Shown in pieces: positions 8,729 through 18,935 of a DNA stretch of 39,992 nucleotides (position 1 is its first letter; each line of letters starts with the position of its first letter). Position numbers and translations under genes: made by a program. This DNA is from a bacterium (GTDB lineage Bacteria; Auribacterota; UBA3054; JAAYZF01). The notes under the pieces are model-generated. The model was not told the DNA's origin. It made no database searches and saw only the letters and a list, made by a program, of their open reading frames with translations. The DNA is taken from contig JAAYZF010000272.1 of assembly GCA_012514975.1 (NCBI GenBank), positions 1 through 39,992 of the forward strand, written 5' to 3'.

Positions 8729-8757
8729 ATTGTACCATAATCCCGCGGGAACTTCAA
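8729..8757 (-). promoter_or_regulatory. Sigma-70-like promoter for the 8675-7578 gene
   Basis: On the minus strand TTGAAG (8752-8757) is separated by 17 bp from TACAAT (8729-8734). The start would be near 8722, leaving a leader of about 47 nt. This promoter is back-to-back with the plus-strand promoter at 8859-8888. Confidence 0.7.
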
Positions 8758-8858
8758 AGGACGCGCAGGCCCGGTTCGGGCGACAGGGCGCGGCGCTATT
8801 GTGCGCGCGGGAAGCGGCCGCAGCCATTCACAGTGGCCAGCCCCGGTTAGCGCGGGTC

Positions 8859-8888
8859 TTGCGGCACACCCCCGAAAGATGATATACT
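8859..8888 (+). promoter_or_regulatory. Sigma-70-like promoter for the RCC1/C25-like gene pair
   Basis: TTGCGG (8859-8864), an 18-bp spacer and TATACT (8883-8888). The predicted start near 8895 gives a leader of about 70 nt to the ATG at 8968. The same TATACT box with a 17-18-bp spacer recurs ahead of the genes at 18936 and 36647. Confidence 0.7.
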
Positions 8889-8967
8889 TTGGTCTAGGGT
8901 GTTTTGTCACCGGACTCCAGCCGTCTGGAGCGATCCATATGCTGGCGAGTATGACTCTCGGAGGACT

Positions 8968-11900
8968 ATGAACGGAGCTTCCATTCTTTCCGTCAGGCGC
9001 GCGGGGCAGGTGCTTTGCTTTTGCGGCGCAGTCGTGATCGCGTCCGCCAATGCCCGCGCGGATGTGCGGGATGGGGCGGTCGACATTGAGGCGTACATCA
9101 GCAATGCGGCGCCGTACATCACTCTGCGGTGGTCGCTGCGGCTTCCGGGGCTGATCACTGCGCAAACGCTGTACCGGCGGGTGCAGGGCGAGACGGTGTG
9201 GTCGCAGACCAACGCGTTCACCACTTCCGCCACGCAGTTTGCCGACGCCACGGCCGTGCCCGGTGTCCGCTACGAGTACTACATGCACCGCACGTTCAGC
9301 GGCAGTCCCTACAACGGCTACGGCCATCTGCTTGCCGGGGCGGATGTGCCGCCGATCGAGGACCGGGGCGCGGTGGTCCTCCTCGTTGACGCGACGCTTG
9401 CGGCCGCGCTGTTCCCCGACATCGAGCAGCTCACGGAGGATCTTGCCGGGGACGGCTGGCAGGTTATCCGTCACGACGTTGCCCGCACGATGGCGGTGAG
9501 CAACGTGCGCGAGCTTGTCCGGCAGGAGTATCTTGCCAACAGCAACGCCGTGAAGGCCGTCTACGTGCTTGGCCATGTGCCCGTGCCGTACTCGGGCAAC
9601 ATCGCGCCCGACGGGCATAGCAATCACGTCGGTGCATGGCCGGCCGATGTGTACTATGCCGAGATGAACGGCGTCTGGACGGACACGACGGTCAGCAACG
9701 TCGCCGCGAGCAGCCCGCGCAACGACAACATTCCTCGCGACGGGAAGTTCGACCAGAGCTCCCTGCTCAGCGATGCCGAGCTGCAGATCGGCCGCGTCGA
9801 CATGAACAACATGACGGTCTTTCCGGACGCGAGCGTCACGGAGACGGATCTCGTGCGGCGGTACCTCAACCGCGCGCACGATTACCGGACGCGCAGCGGC
9901 GTCTTCACGAACGAGGTGCCGCGCCGCGTGCTCGTCGACGACAACTTCGCCTTCTACGGCAGCGTCGAGGGATTCGCCAACACGGCCTACCGCACGGCCC
10001 ACGCCTTGTGCGGCAACCGCCCGGGCGCCCTGCTCGATGGCGACTGGTTCGGCGTTCTCGACACGGAAGTCTACCTCTACGCGTATGGATGCGGCGCAGG
10101 CAGCTACACCAGCGCCACCGGCGTGGGCACGTCGGGCGATTTCGGCGCCACGCCGTCGAAGGCCGTGTTCACATCGCTCTTCGGCAGCTTCCACGGCGAC
10201 TGGGACGTCAACAACAACTTCATGCGCGCATGCCTCGCGTCGCGCGAGGACTCGTACGGCCTTGCCTGCACGTGGGCCGGCAGGCCGCAATGGTTCTTCC
10301 ACCACATGGCCCTTGGCGAGCCGATCGGCTACAGCACGCGTGCCACACAGAACAACGCATACTCCGGCCTGCAGCCGCCCGGCTCCTCGTACAGGCAGGT
10401 GCACATCGCCTTGATGGGCGACCCGACGCTGCGATTGTACCCGGTGGTGCCGCCGCGGAACGCCCGGGCGCGCAGCACGGCGAGCGTGATCGAGGTGGCA
10501 TGGGATGCCTCGCCCGACACGAATGTGCTCGGGTACTACATCTATCGCGGCACGTCGTACTCTGCGGCGTTCGAGCGTGTTGCGCACGCGCTGGTGACGG
10601 CGACGTCGTTCACCGACGATACGGTGAACGCCGGGGAGGCGTGGACGTACCTGGTGCGCGGGGCGAAGCTGGAGAGCAGCCCGGGCGGCACGTTCACCAA
10701 TCTGAGCCAGGGCGTGTTCGCGCGGGCCGTGGCGGGCAGCGGCGCGCCGTTCAATCCCGGCGGGCTTCGGGCGGATGCAACGGCGTCATCGCCCGTCCGG
10801 CTCACGTGGACTGACTACTCGGATGACGAGACCGGGTTCGTCATCGAGCGCGCGACAACGTACGAGGGAGCATTCACCCTCATCGGCGACTCGGGCGCCG
10901 ACACGAACTGGTTCGACGACCCCGGCCCGCTGACGCCCGGGGCTGTCTGGCGCTATCGCGTCTCGGCCGTGGGGGTGAACGCGACGTCGGCGCCGAGCGC
11001 CATCGCCTCGGCCAAGGGCACTGGCGGGTTCATCGCGACGCTCACGAACATACTGACGGCCGACATAAGCAACGGGACGATCTTCGTTCCCGCGCAGCGC
11101 TACGGCGGGACGCTCGGCGCGGTCACCGCGACCTACATGACGGCCAACGCGATCGCGCGGGCGGGAAGGGACTACGAGAGCGTGACGAACGTGGTCGTGT
11201 GGGCCGACGGCACGGCGGGCGAGGCCGGCGCGCCGGTGCAGGTGGTCGCGCAGCCGGAACCGCGCCTTGCCCGGTCGTTCAAATTCACGCTTGCCAGCTC
11301 GACGGGGTGGGCGAGCCTGTCGGGCGCGAGGAACACGACGGTCCTCCTTACCGATGCGCGCGCGCCGGTCATGGCGCCGTGGCATGACCTCATCCTCGAT
11401 ACCATGACGCATACGGGCGCCGCGGCGATGGCCGAGGGAGTGATCGGCTCGACGATCTACGGCGGCGGCATACCGAACAACACGCTTGACTCGTGCCGGT
11501 TCATCCACCAGCCCATGACGGGCAACTGGGTGCTGACGTCATTTGTCGCCATGGATCCTTACACGCAGAACGCACGTCTGGCGCTGATGGCGCGCAACGA
11601 CCTGAACGCGTACGGCAAGTGCGTCAGCGTCTGCATCGGCAACAACCGCATCACGCTGCAATCGCGCTCGAGCAACCTGGGCAGCACGGTCGCCGCTGGC
11701 TACGTCCCGTACAGCACCAACGGCGTGTGGCTGCGGCTGGCGCGCGGCGGCGATCTGTTCACGGCGCTCTACTCGCCGAACGGAACTGCGTGGACGGAGA
11801 TCGCGACGGTCTCCCTGCCGGTCGACGCCGCGGCGCTGTGGGGCATGGCGCACAGCGGCGATGCGGACTTCCAGCTCGCCACGTTCAGCAATGCCACGTT

Positions 11901-13881
11901 CGAAGCATTCCAGACCGCGGCGCCCGTATGCTCGAATGACACAGCGACGGCAACGGAGGACGGCCCGGCGATCACTGTCGATGTCCTTGCCAACGACCAT
12001 GATCCCGACGGCGGCCCGCTGGCCGTCATCGCGGCCGGCCCGGCCGCGCACGGAACGGTGCAGGTGAATGGCGGCACGAGCGTCACGTACCACGCTGATG
12101 CCGATTTCAGCGGGACGGACACGTTCGTCTACGTGGCGCAGGAGCAACACGGGGAGACGAACGGCGCGGTGGTCAGCGTCTACGTCACGCCCGTCAACGA
12201 CACGCCGGTCGTCACCCACGTCAGGCTGATCACCCCTGTGGACACGCCGGCCCCGTTCGTTCTCGGGGTCCGCGACGTCGACGACGACCCGCTGCTCTTC
12301 ACCGTGCTTGACGGGCCGGACCATGGCGCGCTGACGGGCGTGCTGCCCTCGGGCGTTTACCTGCCCGCGGCGGGATTCACCGGCCTCGAGACGATGCGCA
12401 TCGCCGTGGCCGATCCCGTGGGCGCGGCGGCGACGGCGATGGTGTGGATCACCGTTGCGCCGGAAGGCATGATCGGCGCGCGGCTGCTCGCATGGGGCTA
12501 CAACAGCTACGGCCAGCTCGGCCTGCCGACCGCGACGGCGCAGTGCCCCCCGACGCCGATTCCAGGCGCGGGCCCCGTGACGGCGGTTGCGGCGGGCAAC
12601 AACCACTCGATCGCGCTCCGGGCCGACGGCGTGCCCATGGCGAGCGGCTACAACCAGTTCGGCGGCCTGGGCATTGGCACGACGGCGCAGGCGACGAACT
12701 TCACGCCGGTCGCCAGCCTGGGCGGCATCGCCGGCGTCGCGGCGGGCATGTACCACAGTTTGTTCGCCGGCACGAACGGCCACGTGTGGGCATGCGGCTA
12801 TGGCGCGGCGGGCCAGTTGGGCACCGGGGCAACGGGCAACCAGCTCTCTCCGGTGGCCGTGCCCGGCCTGTTCAATGTCACGGCCGTGGCGTGCGCAAGC
12901 CTCACGAGCTATGCACTCGATGCCGACGGGTGCGTCCATGCATTTGGCCAGAATCTATACGGCCAGATCGGCGATGGCACGACAGCCAACCGTCTGTCGC
13001 CGGTGCTTGTCGGAGGGCTCTCGAACATCACGGCGATCGCCGCGGGCGGCAGTCAAGCGCTTGCGGTGGATGGCGCGGGGCAGGCATGGGCGTGGGGCCG
13101 CAACACGCACGGGCAACTGGGGCTGGGCACCACCAACGACCAATGGCAGCCCGTACCCGTTCCCGGCGCGACGAATGCCGTCGCGGTCGCCGCGGGGAAC
13201 GACACGTGCTACATCCTTCGCGAGGACGGCGCGGTTGCCGCCAGCGGGCTGGGCGCCAGCGGCCAGCTTGGCAACGGCGGATGGGACAGCACGAACATTT
13301 TCATAAGCGTGCCCGGCGTGGCGGGCGCCGAGGGTGTCGCCGCGGGTTCCGCCTTTGTGTTTGTGCGCGGCACCAACGGCTGCCTCGCCGCCGCGGGCGA
13401 CAACGCCTACGGCCAGCTCGGCGTTCCAGGCGCGCCCACGACCAACCTGTTCATCCCGGTGGAGGGGCTTGAGGACATACAGCGCGTGGCAGGCGGCGGC
13501 AGTCATTCTCTTGCCCGGCAGCGCGCCCTCACGAACCAGCCGCCTGTTGCCCACGACGCAACCGTCAGCGGCGACAGCGGCGCACCGATACCGGTGACAC
13601 TGACCGCCAGCGACGCGGAAGGCGATGCCCTTACCTTCATGGTGGTCGACCAGCCGGGAAGCGGCGTCCTGAACGGCGCACCCCCGCTGCTGACGTACAC
13701 CTCGGCGGACGAGTTCTACGGCACGGACAGTTTCACCTTTGTGGCGTGTGACTGGCAGCCGGGCGCTCTTGCGACAGTGCGCGTCGTGGTGGTGCCCGAG
13801 CCTGCCATCGTGTTGCTGCTGGCCGTGGCGGCCTTTGCCTCGGGTCGCCGCGTGGCGTTGGGGGGCTTCAGGAAACCATGA
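8968..13881 (+). CDS. Giant secreted C25-like / FN3 / cadherin-like / RCC1-propeller protein with PEP-CTERM signal
   Basis: The protein has 1637 aa. The ATG at 8968 is chosen because GGAGG lies just upstream and it aligns with the paralogue's start. After the signal peptide (about 1-31) come a gingipain/C25-like alpha/beta domain (about 133-490), two FN3 modules (494-690), a Calx-beta-like module (690-795) and a lectin-like beta-sandwich (810-984; DUF1349-like). Two cadherin-like tandem domains (986-1167), seven RCC1 blades (1171-1516; WGYNSYGQLGL type), a further cadherin-like domain (1524-1610) and a PEP-CTERM tail (VPEPAIVLLL...GRR) follow. The C25-like part lacks the usual dyad: the GHGS position reads GAGS (about 375-378) and the cysteine position reads SFHGDWD (about 406-412). 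It is more likely a structural or binding domain than an active protease. The stop overlaps the next start (ATGA). Confidence 0.88.
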   Translation: MNGASILSVRRAGQVLCFCGAVVIASANARADVRDGAVDIEAYISNAAPYITLRWSLRLPGLITAQTLYRRVQGETVWSQTNAFTTSATQFADATAVPGVRYEYYMHRTFSGSPYNGYGHLLAGADVPPIEDRGAVVLLVDATLAAALFPDIEQLTEDLAGDGWQVIRHDVARTMAVSNVRELVRQEYLANSNAVKAVYVLGHVPVPYSGNIAPDGHSNHVGAWPADVYYAEMNGVWTDTTVSNVAASSPRNDNIPRDGKFDQSSLLSDAELQIGRVDMNNMTVFPDASVTETDLVRRYLNRAHDYRTRSGVFTNEVPRRVLVDDNFAFYGSVEGFANTAYRTAHALCGNRPGALLDGDWFGVLDTEVYLYAYGCGAGSYTSATGVGTSGDFGATPSKAVFTSLFGSFHGDWDVNNNFMRACLASREDSYGLACTWAGRPQWFFHHMALGEPIGYSTRATQNNAYSGLQPPGSSYRQVHIALMGDPTLRLYPVVPPRNARARSTASVIEVAWDASPDTNVLGYYIYRGTSYSAAFERVAHALVTATSFTDDTVNAGEAWTYLVRGAKLESSPGGTFTNLSQGVFARAVAGSGAPFNPGGLRADATASSPVRLTWTDYSDDETGFVIERATTYEGAFTLIGDSGADTNWFDDPGPLTPGAVWRYRVSAVGVNATSAPSAIASAKGTGGFIATLTNILTADISNGTIFVPAQRYGGTLGAVTATYMTANAIARAGRDYESVTNVVVWADGTAGEAGAPVQVVAQPEPRLARSFKFTLASSTGWASLSGARNTTVLLTDARAPVMAPWHDLILDTMTHTGAAAMAEGVIGSTIYGGGIPNNTLDSCRFIHQPMTGNWVLTSFVAMDPYTQNARLALMARNDLNAYGKCVSVCIGNNRITLQSRSSNLGSTVAAGYVPYSTNGVWLRLARGGDLFTALYSPNGTAWTEIATVSLPVDAAALWGMAHSGDADFQLATFSNATFEAFQTAAPVCSNDTATATEDGPAITVDVLANDHDPDGGPLAVIAAGPAAHGTVQVNGGTSVTYHADADFSGTDTFVYVAQEQHGETNGAVVSVYVTPVNDTPVVTHVRLITPVDTPAPFVLGVRDVDDDPLLFTVLDGPDHGALTGVLPSGVYLPAAGFTGLETMRIAVADPVGAAATAMVWITVAPEGMIGARLLAWGYNSYGQLGLPTATAQCPPTPIPGAGPVTAVAAGNNHSIALRADGVPMASGYNQFGGLGIGTTAQATNFTPVASLGGIAGVAAGMYHSLFAGTNGHVWACGYGAAGQLGTGATGNQLSPVAVPGLFNVTAVACASLTSYALDADGCVHAFGQNLYGQIGDGTTANRLSPVLVGGLSNITAIAAGGSQALAVDGAGQAWAWGRNTHGQLGLGTTNDQWQPVPVPGATNAVAVAAGNDTCYILREDGAVAASGLGASGQLGNGGWDSTNIFISVPGVAGAEGVAAGSAFVFVRGTNGCLAAAGDNAYGQLGVPGAPTTNLFIPVEGLEDIQRVAGGGSHSLARQRALTNQPPVAHDATVSGDSGAPIPVTLTASDAEGDALTFMVVDQPGSGVLNGAPPLLTYTSADEFYGTDSFTFVACDWQPGALATVRVVVVPEPAIVLLLAVAAFASGRRVALGGFRKP

Positions 13882-16800
13882 ACAGGATTCACACTGCATT
13901 CTCGAGGACGATGATGCGGGTGCTCCGCCTGTGCGGCGCGTTCATCCTCTGTTCAGCGGCTGCACGCGGGGCGGTGGTGCAGGATGCGACGGTCGACCTC
14001 GAGGCATCGGTCAGCGATGCGGCGCCGCACATCACGCTGAAGTGGTCCCTGCGGCTTTCCGGCACGATCACTGCGCAGACGCTGTACCGGCGTGTGCATG
14101 GCGAGACGAAGTGGCCGCAGACCAACGTGCTCTCCACCGCCGCGACGCAATTCGCTGACGCCACTGCCGTTCCCGGTGTCCGCTATGAGTACTGGCTGCA
14201 CAGGACGTACAACGCCGATCCGTACAGCGCCTACGGCCACCTGTTCGCCGGGATGAATGTTCCGCCGGTCGAGGCGCGCGGCACGGTGGTCCTGCTGGTG
14301 GACGCGACGCTTGCCGCCGCGCTGACCCCCGACATCCAGCAGCTCACCGGGGATCTCGCCGGCGACGGCTGGCAGGTCATCCGCCACGACGTGGCGCGCT
14401 CCATGGCGGTCACCAACGTGCGCGAGCTTGTCCGGCAGGACTACCTTGCCGACAGCAACGCCGTGAAGGCAGTTTACGTGCTCGGCCACGTGCCCGTGCC
14501 GTACTCGGGGGCGATTGCGCCGGACGGGCATGGCAATCACAGCGGCGCCTGGCCGGCCGATGTGTACTATGCCGAGATGAACGGCGTATGGTCGGATGCG
14601 GTCGTCAGTAACGTCACCGCAAGCGACGCGCGCAACCGCAACGTGCCCGGCGACGGCAAATTCGACCAGTCGTCGCTGCCGGGCGACATCGAGCTGCAGA
14701 TCGGCCGCGTCGACCTGTACAACATGACGCAGTATCCCAACTCGAGTGTCAGCGAGACGGATCTGATGCGGCGCTACCTGCGCCGTGCGCACGACTACCG
14801 CACGCGCAGGGGCATGTTCGCCGCCGAGATTCCCCGCCGCGCGCTCATTGACGACAATTTCGGCTTCTACGGCAGCAGCGAGGGATTTGCCAACACGGCG
14901 TTCCGCACCGCCTATGCCTGGGGCGGCCGCGGCGCGGGCGCGTACTACAACGGCGACTGGTTCGCCACGCTCGGCACGGGCGAATATCTCTTTGCCTATG
15001 GCTGCGGCGCGGGCAGCTACACCAGCGCAACCGGCGTCGGCAACTCGGGCGATTTTGGCGCCAAGCCGAGCAAGGCGGTGTTCACCTGCCTGTTCGGCAG
15101 TTACCATGGTGACTGGGACTACAAGGACAACCTCATGCGCGCCTCGCTCGCGGCGCGCGAGGATTCGTACACGCTGAGCTGCGCCTGGGCGGGCAGGCCG
15201 CAATGGTTCTTCCATCACATGGCCCTTGGCGAGCCCATCGGCCACAGCGCCCGCGTCTCGCAGAACAATTCATACATCGGACTGCTTCCTGCCGGCTCGT
15301 CCTACCGGCAGGTCCACGTCGCCCTGATGGGCGATCCCACCTTGCGGCTCTACCCGGCGCAGCCGCCCGTGAATCCCCGTGCGCGCGGTGTCGCGGGCGC
15401 GATCGAGCTTGCCTGGGACGCGCCTGATGACACGAACATCCTCGGGTACTACGTCTATCGCGCCGCGTCCATCACCGATGCGTTCGTTCGTGTGACCAAT
15501 GAGCTGCTGACGGTGAATGCCTGCATCGACGGCGCGGCGGGCGCGGGAGGGGCATGGACGTACATGGTGCGCGGCGTGAAGCTCGAGCACAGCGCGGCCG
15601 GGACGTTCACGAATCTGAGCCAGGGCGTGTTCGCCGCCGGGGTCGAAGGCTCCGGCGCGCCGTTCAGCCCCGGCGCGCTCGAGATCTTCGCGCCGTCCTC
15701 CTCGCCAATCCATCTCGCCTGGCAGGACAACTCGGACGATGAGACCGGGTTCATCATCGAGCGCGCAACGGCGCCTGACGGCGCGTTCACGGCCATCGGC
15801 GGCGCCGGGGCCGGCACGAACCGGTATGACGACGCGGGCCCGCTGACGCACGGCGCCGTCTGGCGCTACCGGGTGGCTGCCGCGGGCGTCAACGCCACCT
15901 CGCCGCCAAGCAACGTCGCAACGGTGCAGGGCAGTGCCGGCTTCATCGAGACGCCCAGGCTGATCGTCACGGCCGATGTGAGCAACGAGACGGTCGCCGT
16001 GCCCGTGCAGCGCTATGGCGGGTCGCACGGAGCTGCCGGCGCATCGTACATGACGATCAACTCGACCGCGCGGCCGGGCGCGGATTACGTGGCGGTGACG
16101 GGCGCGCTTGAGTGGGCAGACGGCGTGGCGGGGGAGGTGGACGCCGGGGTGCAGACGGTTGCCCAGCCCGCGCCGCGTCTCGCGCGCTCGTTCAGAGTGT
16201 TGATTGACGCTCCGACCGGCGGGGTGAGCCTGACGGCGTTGCGCTCGTCGATCTGCCTGCTCACCGATGCACGCGCGGCGGTGACCGGGCCATGGAATGT
16301 CGCCATCATTGATGCCATGACGCACACGGGCGCCGCCTCGATGGCCGAGGGCGTCATCGGCTCGGCGATCTACGGCGGCGGCATACCGAACGGGACGTTC
16401 GATTCCTGCCGGTTCATTTCACAGCCGGTCAACGGCGATTCGGCGATCACGTCGTTCGTCAGGATGGACCCGTACTCGCAGAACGCGCGGCTCGGGTTGA
16501 TGATCCGCAACGACCTCAATAGGAACGCTCCCTGCGTCAGCGTCTGCATGGGCAACAACCGCGTCATCATGCAGAGCCGCCCGACCACCGGGGCGGCCAC
16601 CGCCTCGAACGGCGAGGTCTGGCTCCCCACGTACGGCGTCTGGCTCCGCCTGCAGCGCCTCGGCAACACGTTCAACGCGTTCTACTCGACGAACGGCACG
16701 GCATGGGTGAAGTTTGCCTCGGCCACCGTGGCGCTGAACGCCGGAGCGCTGTGGGGCATGGCGCATAGCGGCGATCCGGGCGGCGGCGATTTCCAGCTCG

Positions 16801-18797
16801 CTTCGTTCAGCAACGCGATGATCACCGCGTATGCCTCCGCCGCGCCCGTGTGCAGCAATGACGCGGCAGCGATGATGGAGGACGGGGGGGCGATCCCCGT
16901 GTATGTGCTCACCAATGATTACGCCCCGGACGGCGGCCCGCTGACCGTGATCAACGCGGGCCCGGCGTTAAATGGAACCGTGCAGGTCGCCGGCGGCGGC
17001 ACGCACGTCACCTATCGTCCCGCAGCCGACTTCTGCGGCACCGACACGTTCGTCTACGTGGCGCGGGAGCCGTTTGGGCGGACGAACGGCGCCGTGGCGA
17101 CGGTTGTCGTTTCGCCTGTGAACGACGGGCCGGCCGTGCGCTCTTCGAGGCTAATCACGACCGTTGACACGCCGCTGCCGTTCACCATTGCAGCGCGCGA
17201 TCCCGAGGGCGATCCGCTCTCGTACACCCTGTGTGAAGGGCCGGGCCATGGCGCGGTGACAGGCGTGATGCCCCGCGGCGTCTATCTGCCCGCGGCGGGC
17301 TTCGCCGGGCTCGAGACGATGCGCGTCGCAGTGGCTGATCCGGCCGGCGCAGCGGCGACCGCGATGGTCTGGATCACCGTGGCCCCGGCAGGCATGGTCG
17401 AGACCCGCCTGCTGGCGTGGGGATACAACTACTACGGCCAGCTTGGCCTCGGCCACACGACGTCGCAGCCCGCGCCAACCGCTGTCCCGGTGGCCGGCTC
17501 GATGGCGGCCATCGCGGCCGGCGACTATCATTCGCTTGCGGTCGGCGCGGACGGCGTGCCGCTGGCATGCGGCTTCAATTCGTTTGGCGGTCTCGGGCTG
17601 GGCACGACGGCATCGACGGAGGAGTTTGTGCGCATCACGGGGCTCAGTGGCATCAGCAGCGTTGCAGCCGGCAGGTACCACAGCCTCTTCGCCGGCACGA
17701 ACGGCCAGGTGTGGGCATGCGGCTATGGCGCCCAGGGCCAGCTTGGCGACGGCGCGGGCGTCAACCGCCTGTCGCCCGTGCCCGTGCCGGGCCTGTCGAA
17801 CATCGTTGCGCTCGCTTGCGGCATCTACTCGAGCTACGCGCTCGATACCGGCGGGTTCGTCCACTCATTCGGCGACAATGCGTCCGGCCAGCTTGGCGAT
17901 GGCACAAAGGAGACGCGCACCACTCCGGTCCTCGTCGCCCCGCTGTCGAACGTCACGGCGATCGCCGCGGGCGGGACTCACGCGATGGCGCTTGATGCAT
18001 CGGGCCAGTTGTGGACGTGGGGCTACAACGCGAACGGGCAGTTGGGCCTTGGCAATACGGCGGACCAACTGGCGCCGACGGCCGTGCCCGGCATGACGGA
18101 CGTGGTGGCGATTGCCGCCGGGTACTTCACCAGCCATGCGCTCCACGCGAACGGCGCTCTCTCGGCGTGCGGGCAGGGCTGGTACGGCCAGTTGGGCCTC
18201 GGAGAGCTGACGGCAACAAATGCCTTTGCCGCAGTACCCGGCATTGCCGGCGCGGAAGGCGTGGCCGCGGGATACACCTTCGCCTTCGCCCGCGGCCCCG
18301 GTGAAGGCATTGCTGCCGCGGGCAACAACATCTACGGCCAGCTCGGCCTGCCCGGCGCGCCCGCGAGCACCAACGTGTTCCTGCCGCTTGAGGGCTTCGA
18401 GCGCGTCATGGCTGTCGCCGGCGGAGGCAATCACGCCCTGGCGCTCCAGCGCTCACTCACCAACCAGCCCCCTGTTGCGGACAGCAAGACTGTTTCGGCA
18501 AGCAGCGGCGTGCCGCTCCCGATCACGCTGACTGCCGGCGACGCCGAGGGCGACGCGCTTGTGTTCATGGTGGTCGACCAGCCTGCGCACGGAGTCCTGG
18601 ACGGGGCGGCTCCGTCACTCGTGTACACGTCGTCAGACCTGTTCGCCGGTACGGACACGTTCACGTTCGTCGCCGCGGACTGGCAGCCGGGCCCTGTTGC
18701 CGTCGTGCGCATCCTCGTGATTCCCGAGCCGGCCGCCGCACTGCTCATCGCGGCCGCGATGGCGTGGTGCGGGTGCGCCGCCATTCGCAGGCGGTAG
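13878..18797 (+). CDS. Paralogous giant C25-like / RCC1-propeller PEP-CTERM protein
   Basis: The protein has 1639 aa and is collinear with the preceding gene over its whole length: signal peptide, C25-like domain, two FN3 modules, Calx-beta-like, lectin-like and cadherin-like modules, seven RCC1 blades (AWGYNYYGQLGLG type), a last cadherin-like domain and a PEP-CTERM tail (IPEPAAALLIAAAMAW...RRR). Its ATG overlaps the upstream TGA by four bases, which indicates translational coupling. No independent ribosome site stands out beyond AGGAAA. As in its neighbour, the expected catalytic His and Cys of the C25 fold are replaced (GAGS near 375; GSYHGDWD near 407). A recent tandem duplication is the simplest explanation. 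The function is probably extracellular adhesion or scaffolding, by inference. Confidence 0.88.
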   Translation: MNRIHTAFSRTMMRVLRLCGAFILCSAAARGAVVQDATVDLEASVSDAAPHITLKWSLRLSGTITAQTLYRRVHGETKWPQTNVLSTAATQFADATAVPGVRYEYWLHRTYNADPYSAYGHLFAGMNVPPVEARGTVVLLVDATLAAALTPDIQQLTGDLAGDGWQVIRHDVARSMAVTNVRELVRQDYLADSNAVKAVYVLGHVPVPYSGAIAPDGHGNHSGAWPADVYYAEMNGVWSDAVVSNVTASDARNRNVPGDGKFDQSSLPGDIELQIGRVDLYNMTQYPNSSVSETDLMRRYLRRAHDYRTRRGMFAAEIPRRALIDDNFGFYGSSEGFANTAFRTAYAWGGRGAGAYYNGDWFATLGTGEYLFAYGCGAGSYTSATGVGNSGDFGAKPSKAVFTCLFGSYHGDWDYKDNLMRASLAAREDSYTLSCAWAGRPQWFFHHMALGEPIGHSARVSQNNSYIGLLPAGSSYRQVHVALMGDPTLRLYPAQPPVNPRARGVAGAIELAWDAPDDTNILGYYVYRAASITDAFVRVTNELLTVNACIDGAAGAGGAWTYMVRGVKLEHSAAGTFTNLSQGVFAAGVEGSGAPFSPGALEIFAPSSSPIHLAWQDNSDDETGFIIERATAPDGAFTAIGGAGAGTNRYDDAGPLTHGAVWRYRVAAAGVNATSPPSNVATVQGSAGFIETPRLIVTADVSNETVAVPVQRYGGSHGAAGASYMTINSTARPGADYVAVTGALEWADGVAGEVDAGVQTVAQPAPRLARSFRVLIDAPTGGVSLTALRSSICLLTDARAAVTGPWNVAIIDAMTHTGAASMAEGVIGSAIYGGGIPNGTFDSCRFISQPVNGDSAITSFVRMDPYSQNARLGLMIRNDLNRNAPCVSVCMGNNRVIMQSRPTTGAATASNGEVWLPTYGVWLRLQRLGNTFNAFYSTNGTAWVKFASATVALNAGALWGMAHSGDPGGGDFQLASFSNAMITAYASAAPVCSNDAAAMMEDGGAIPVYVLTNDYAPDGGPLTVINAGPALNGTVQVAGGGTHVTYRPAADFCGTDTFVYVAREPFGRTNGAVATVVVSPVNDGPAVRSSRLITTVDTPLPFTIAARDPEGDPLSYTLCEGPGHGAVTGVMPRGVYLPAAGFAGLETMRVAVADPAGAAATAMVWITVAPAGMVETRLLAWGYNYYGQLGLGHTTSQPAPTAVPVAGSMAAIAAGDYHSLAVGADGVPLACGFNSFGGLGLGTTASTEEFVRITGLSGISSVAAGRYHSLFAGTNGQVWACGYGAQGQLGDGAGVNRLSPVPVPGLSNIVALACGIYSSYALDTGGFVHSFGDNASGQLGDGTKETRTTPVLVAPLSNVTAIAAGGTHAMALDASGQLWTWGYNANGQLGLGNTADQLAPTAVPGMTDVVAIAAGYFTSHALHANGALSACGQGWYGQLGLGELTATNAFAAVPGIAGAEGVAAGYTFAFARGPGEGIAAAGNNIYGQLGLPGAPASTNVFLPLEGFERVMAVAGGGNHALALQRSLTNQPPVADSKTVSASSGVPLPITLTAGDAEGDALVFMVVDQPAHGVLDGAAPSLVYTSSDLFAGTDTFTFVAADWQPGPVAVVRILVIPEPAAALLIAAAMAWCGCAAIRRR

Positions 18798-18879
18798 TGC
18801 GCAGACGCCCGGGCCCGGTTTGGGCGCCGGTTGCTACTTGCCAGTCCCGCCGCGGGATTGGCCGCTGTGATCGCCGGAG

Positions 18880-18900
18880 CCGGGCATGGCAGCCCGGTTT
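18880..18900 (+). terminator. Possible weak terminator after the RCC1 gene pair
   Basis: A 6-bp GC stem (CCGGGC 18880-18885, GCCCGG 18892-18897, loop ATGGCA) is followed by only three T residues. It lies between the RCC1 gene stop (18797) and the next promoter, whose -35 box overlaps its end. The T-tract is too short to be confident. Confidence 0.35.
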
Positions 18901-18927
18901 ACACGGCCTCCGTTAATATGGTATACT
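18898..18927 (+). promoter_or_regulatory. Sigma-70-like promoter for the LTD-CotH array
   Basis: TTTACA (18898-18903), 18-bp spacer, TATACT (18922-18927). The predicted start, 18934-18936, falls on or beside the ATG at 18936. The first gene would therefore be leaderless, or translation would begin at the in-frame ATG at 18975. Confidence 0.7.
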
Positions 18928-18935
18928 GAAATGCT

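Noticed and set aside
8968-18797. Calling the two giant proteins gingipain-type proteases
   Set aside because: The fold resembles C25, but the catalytic His and Cys positions are not conserved in either copy, so protease activity is not supported.
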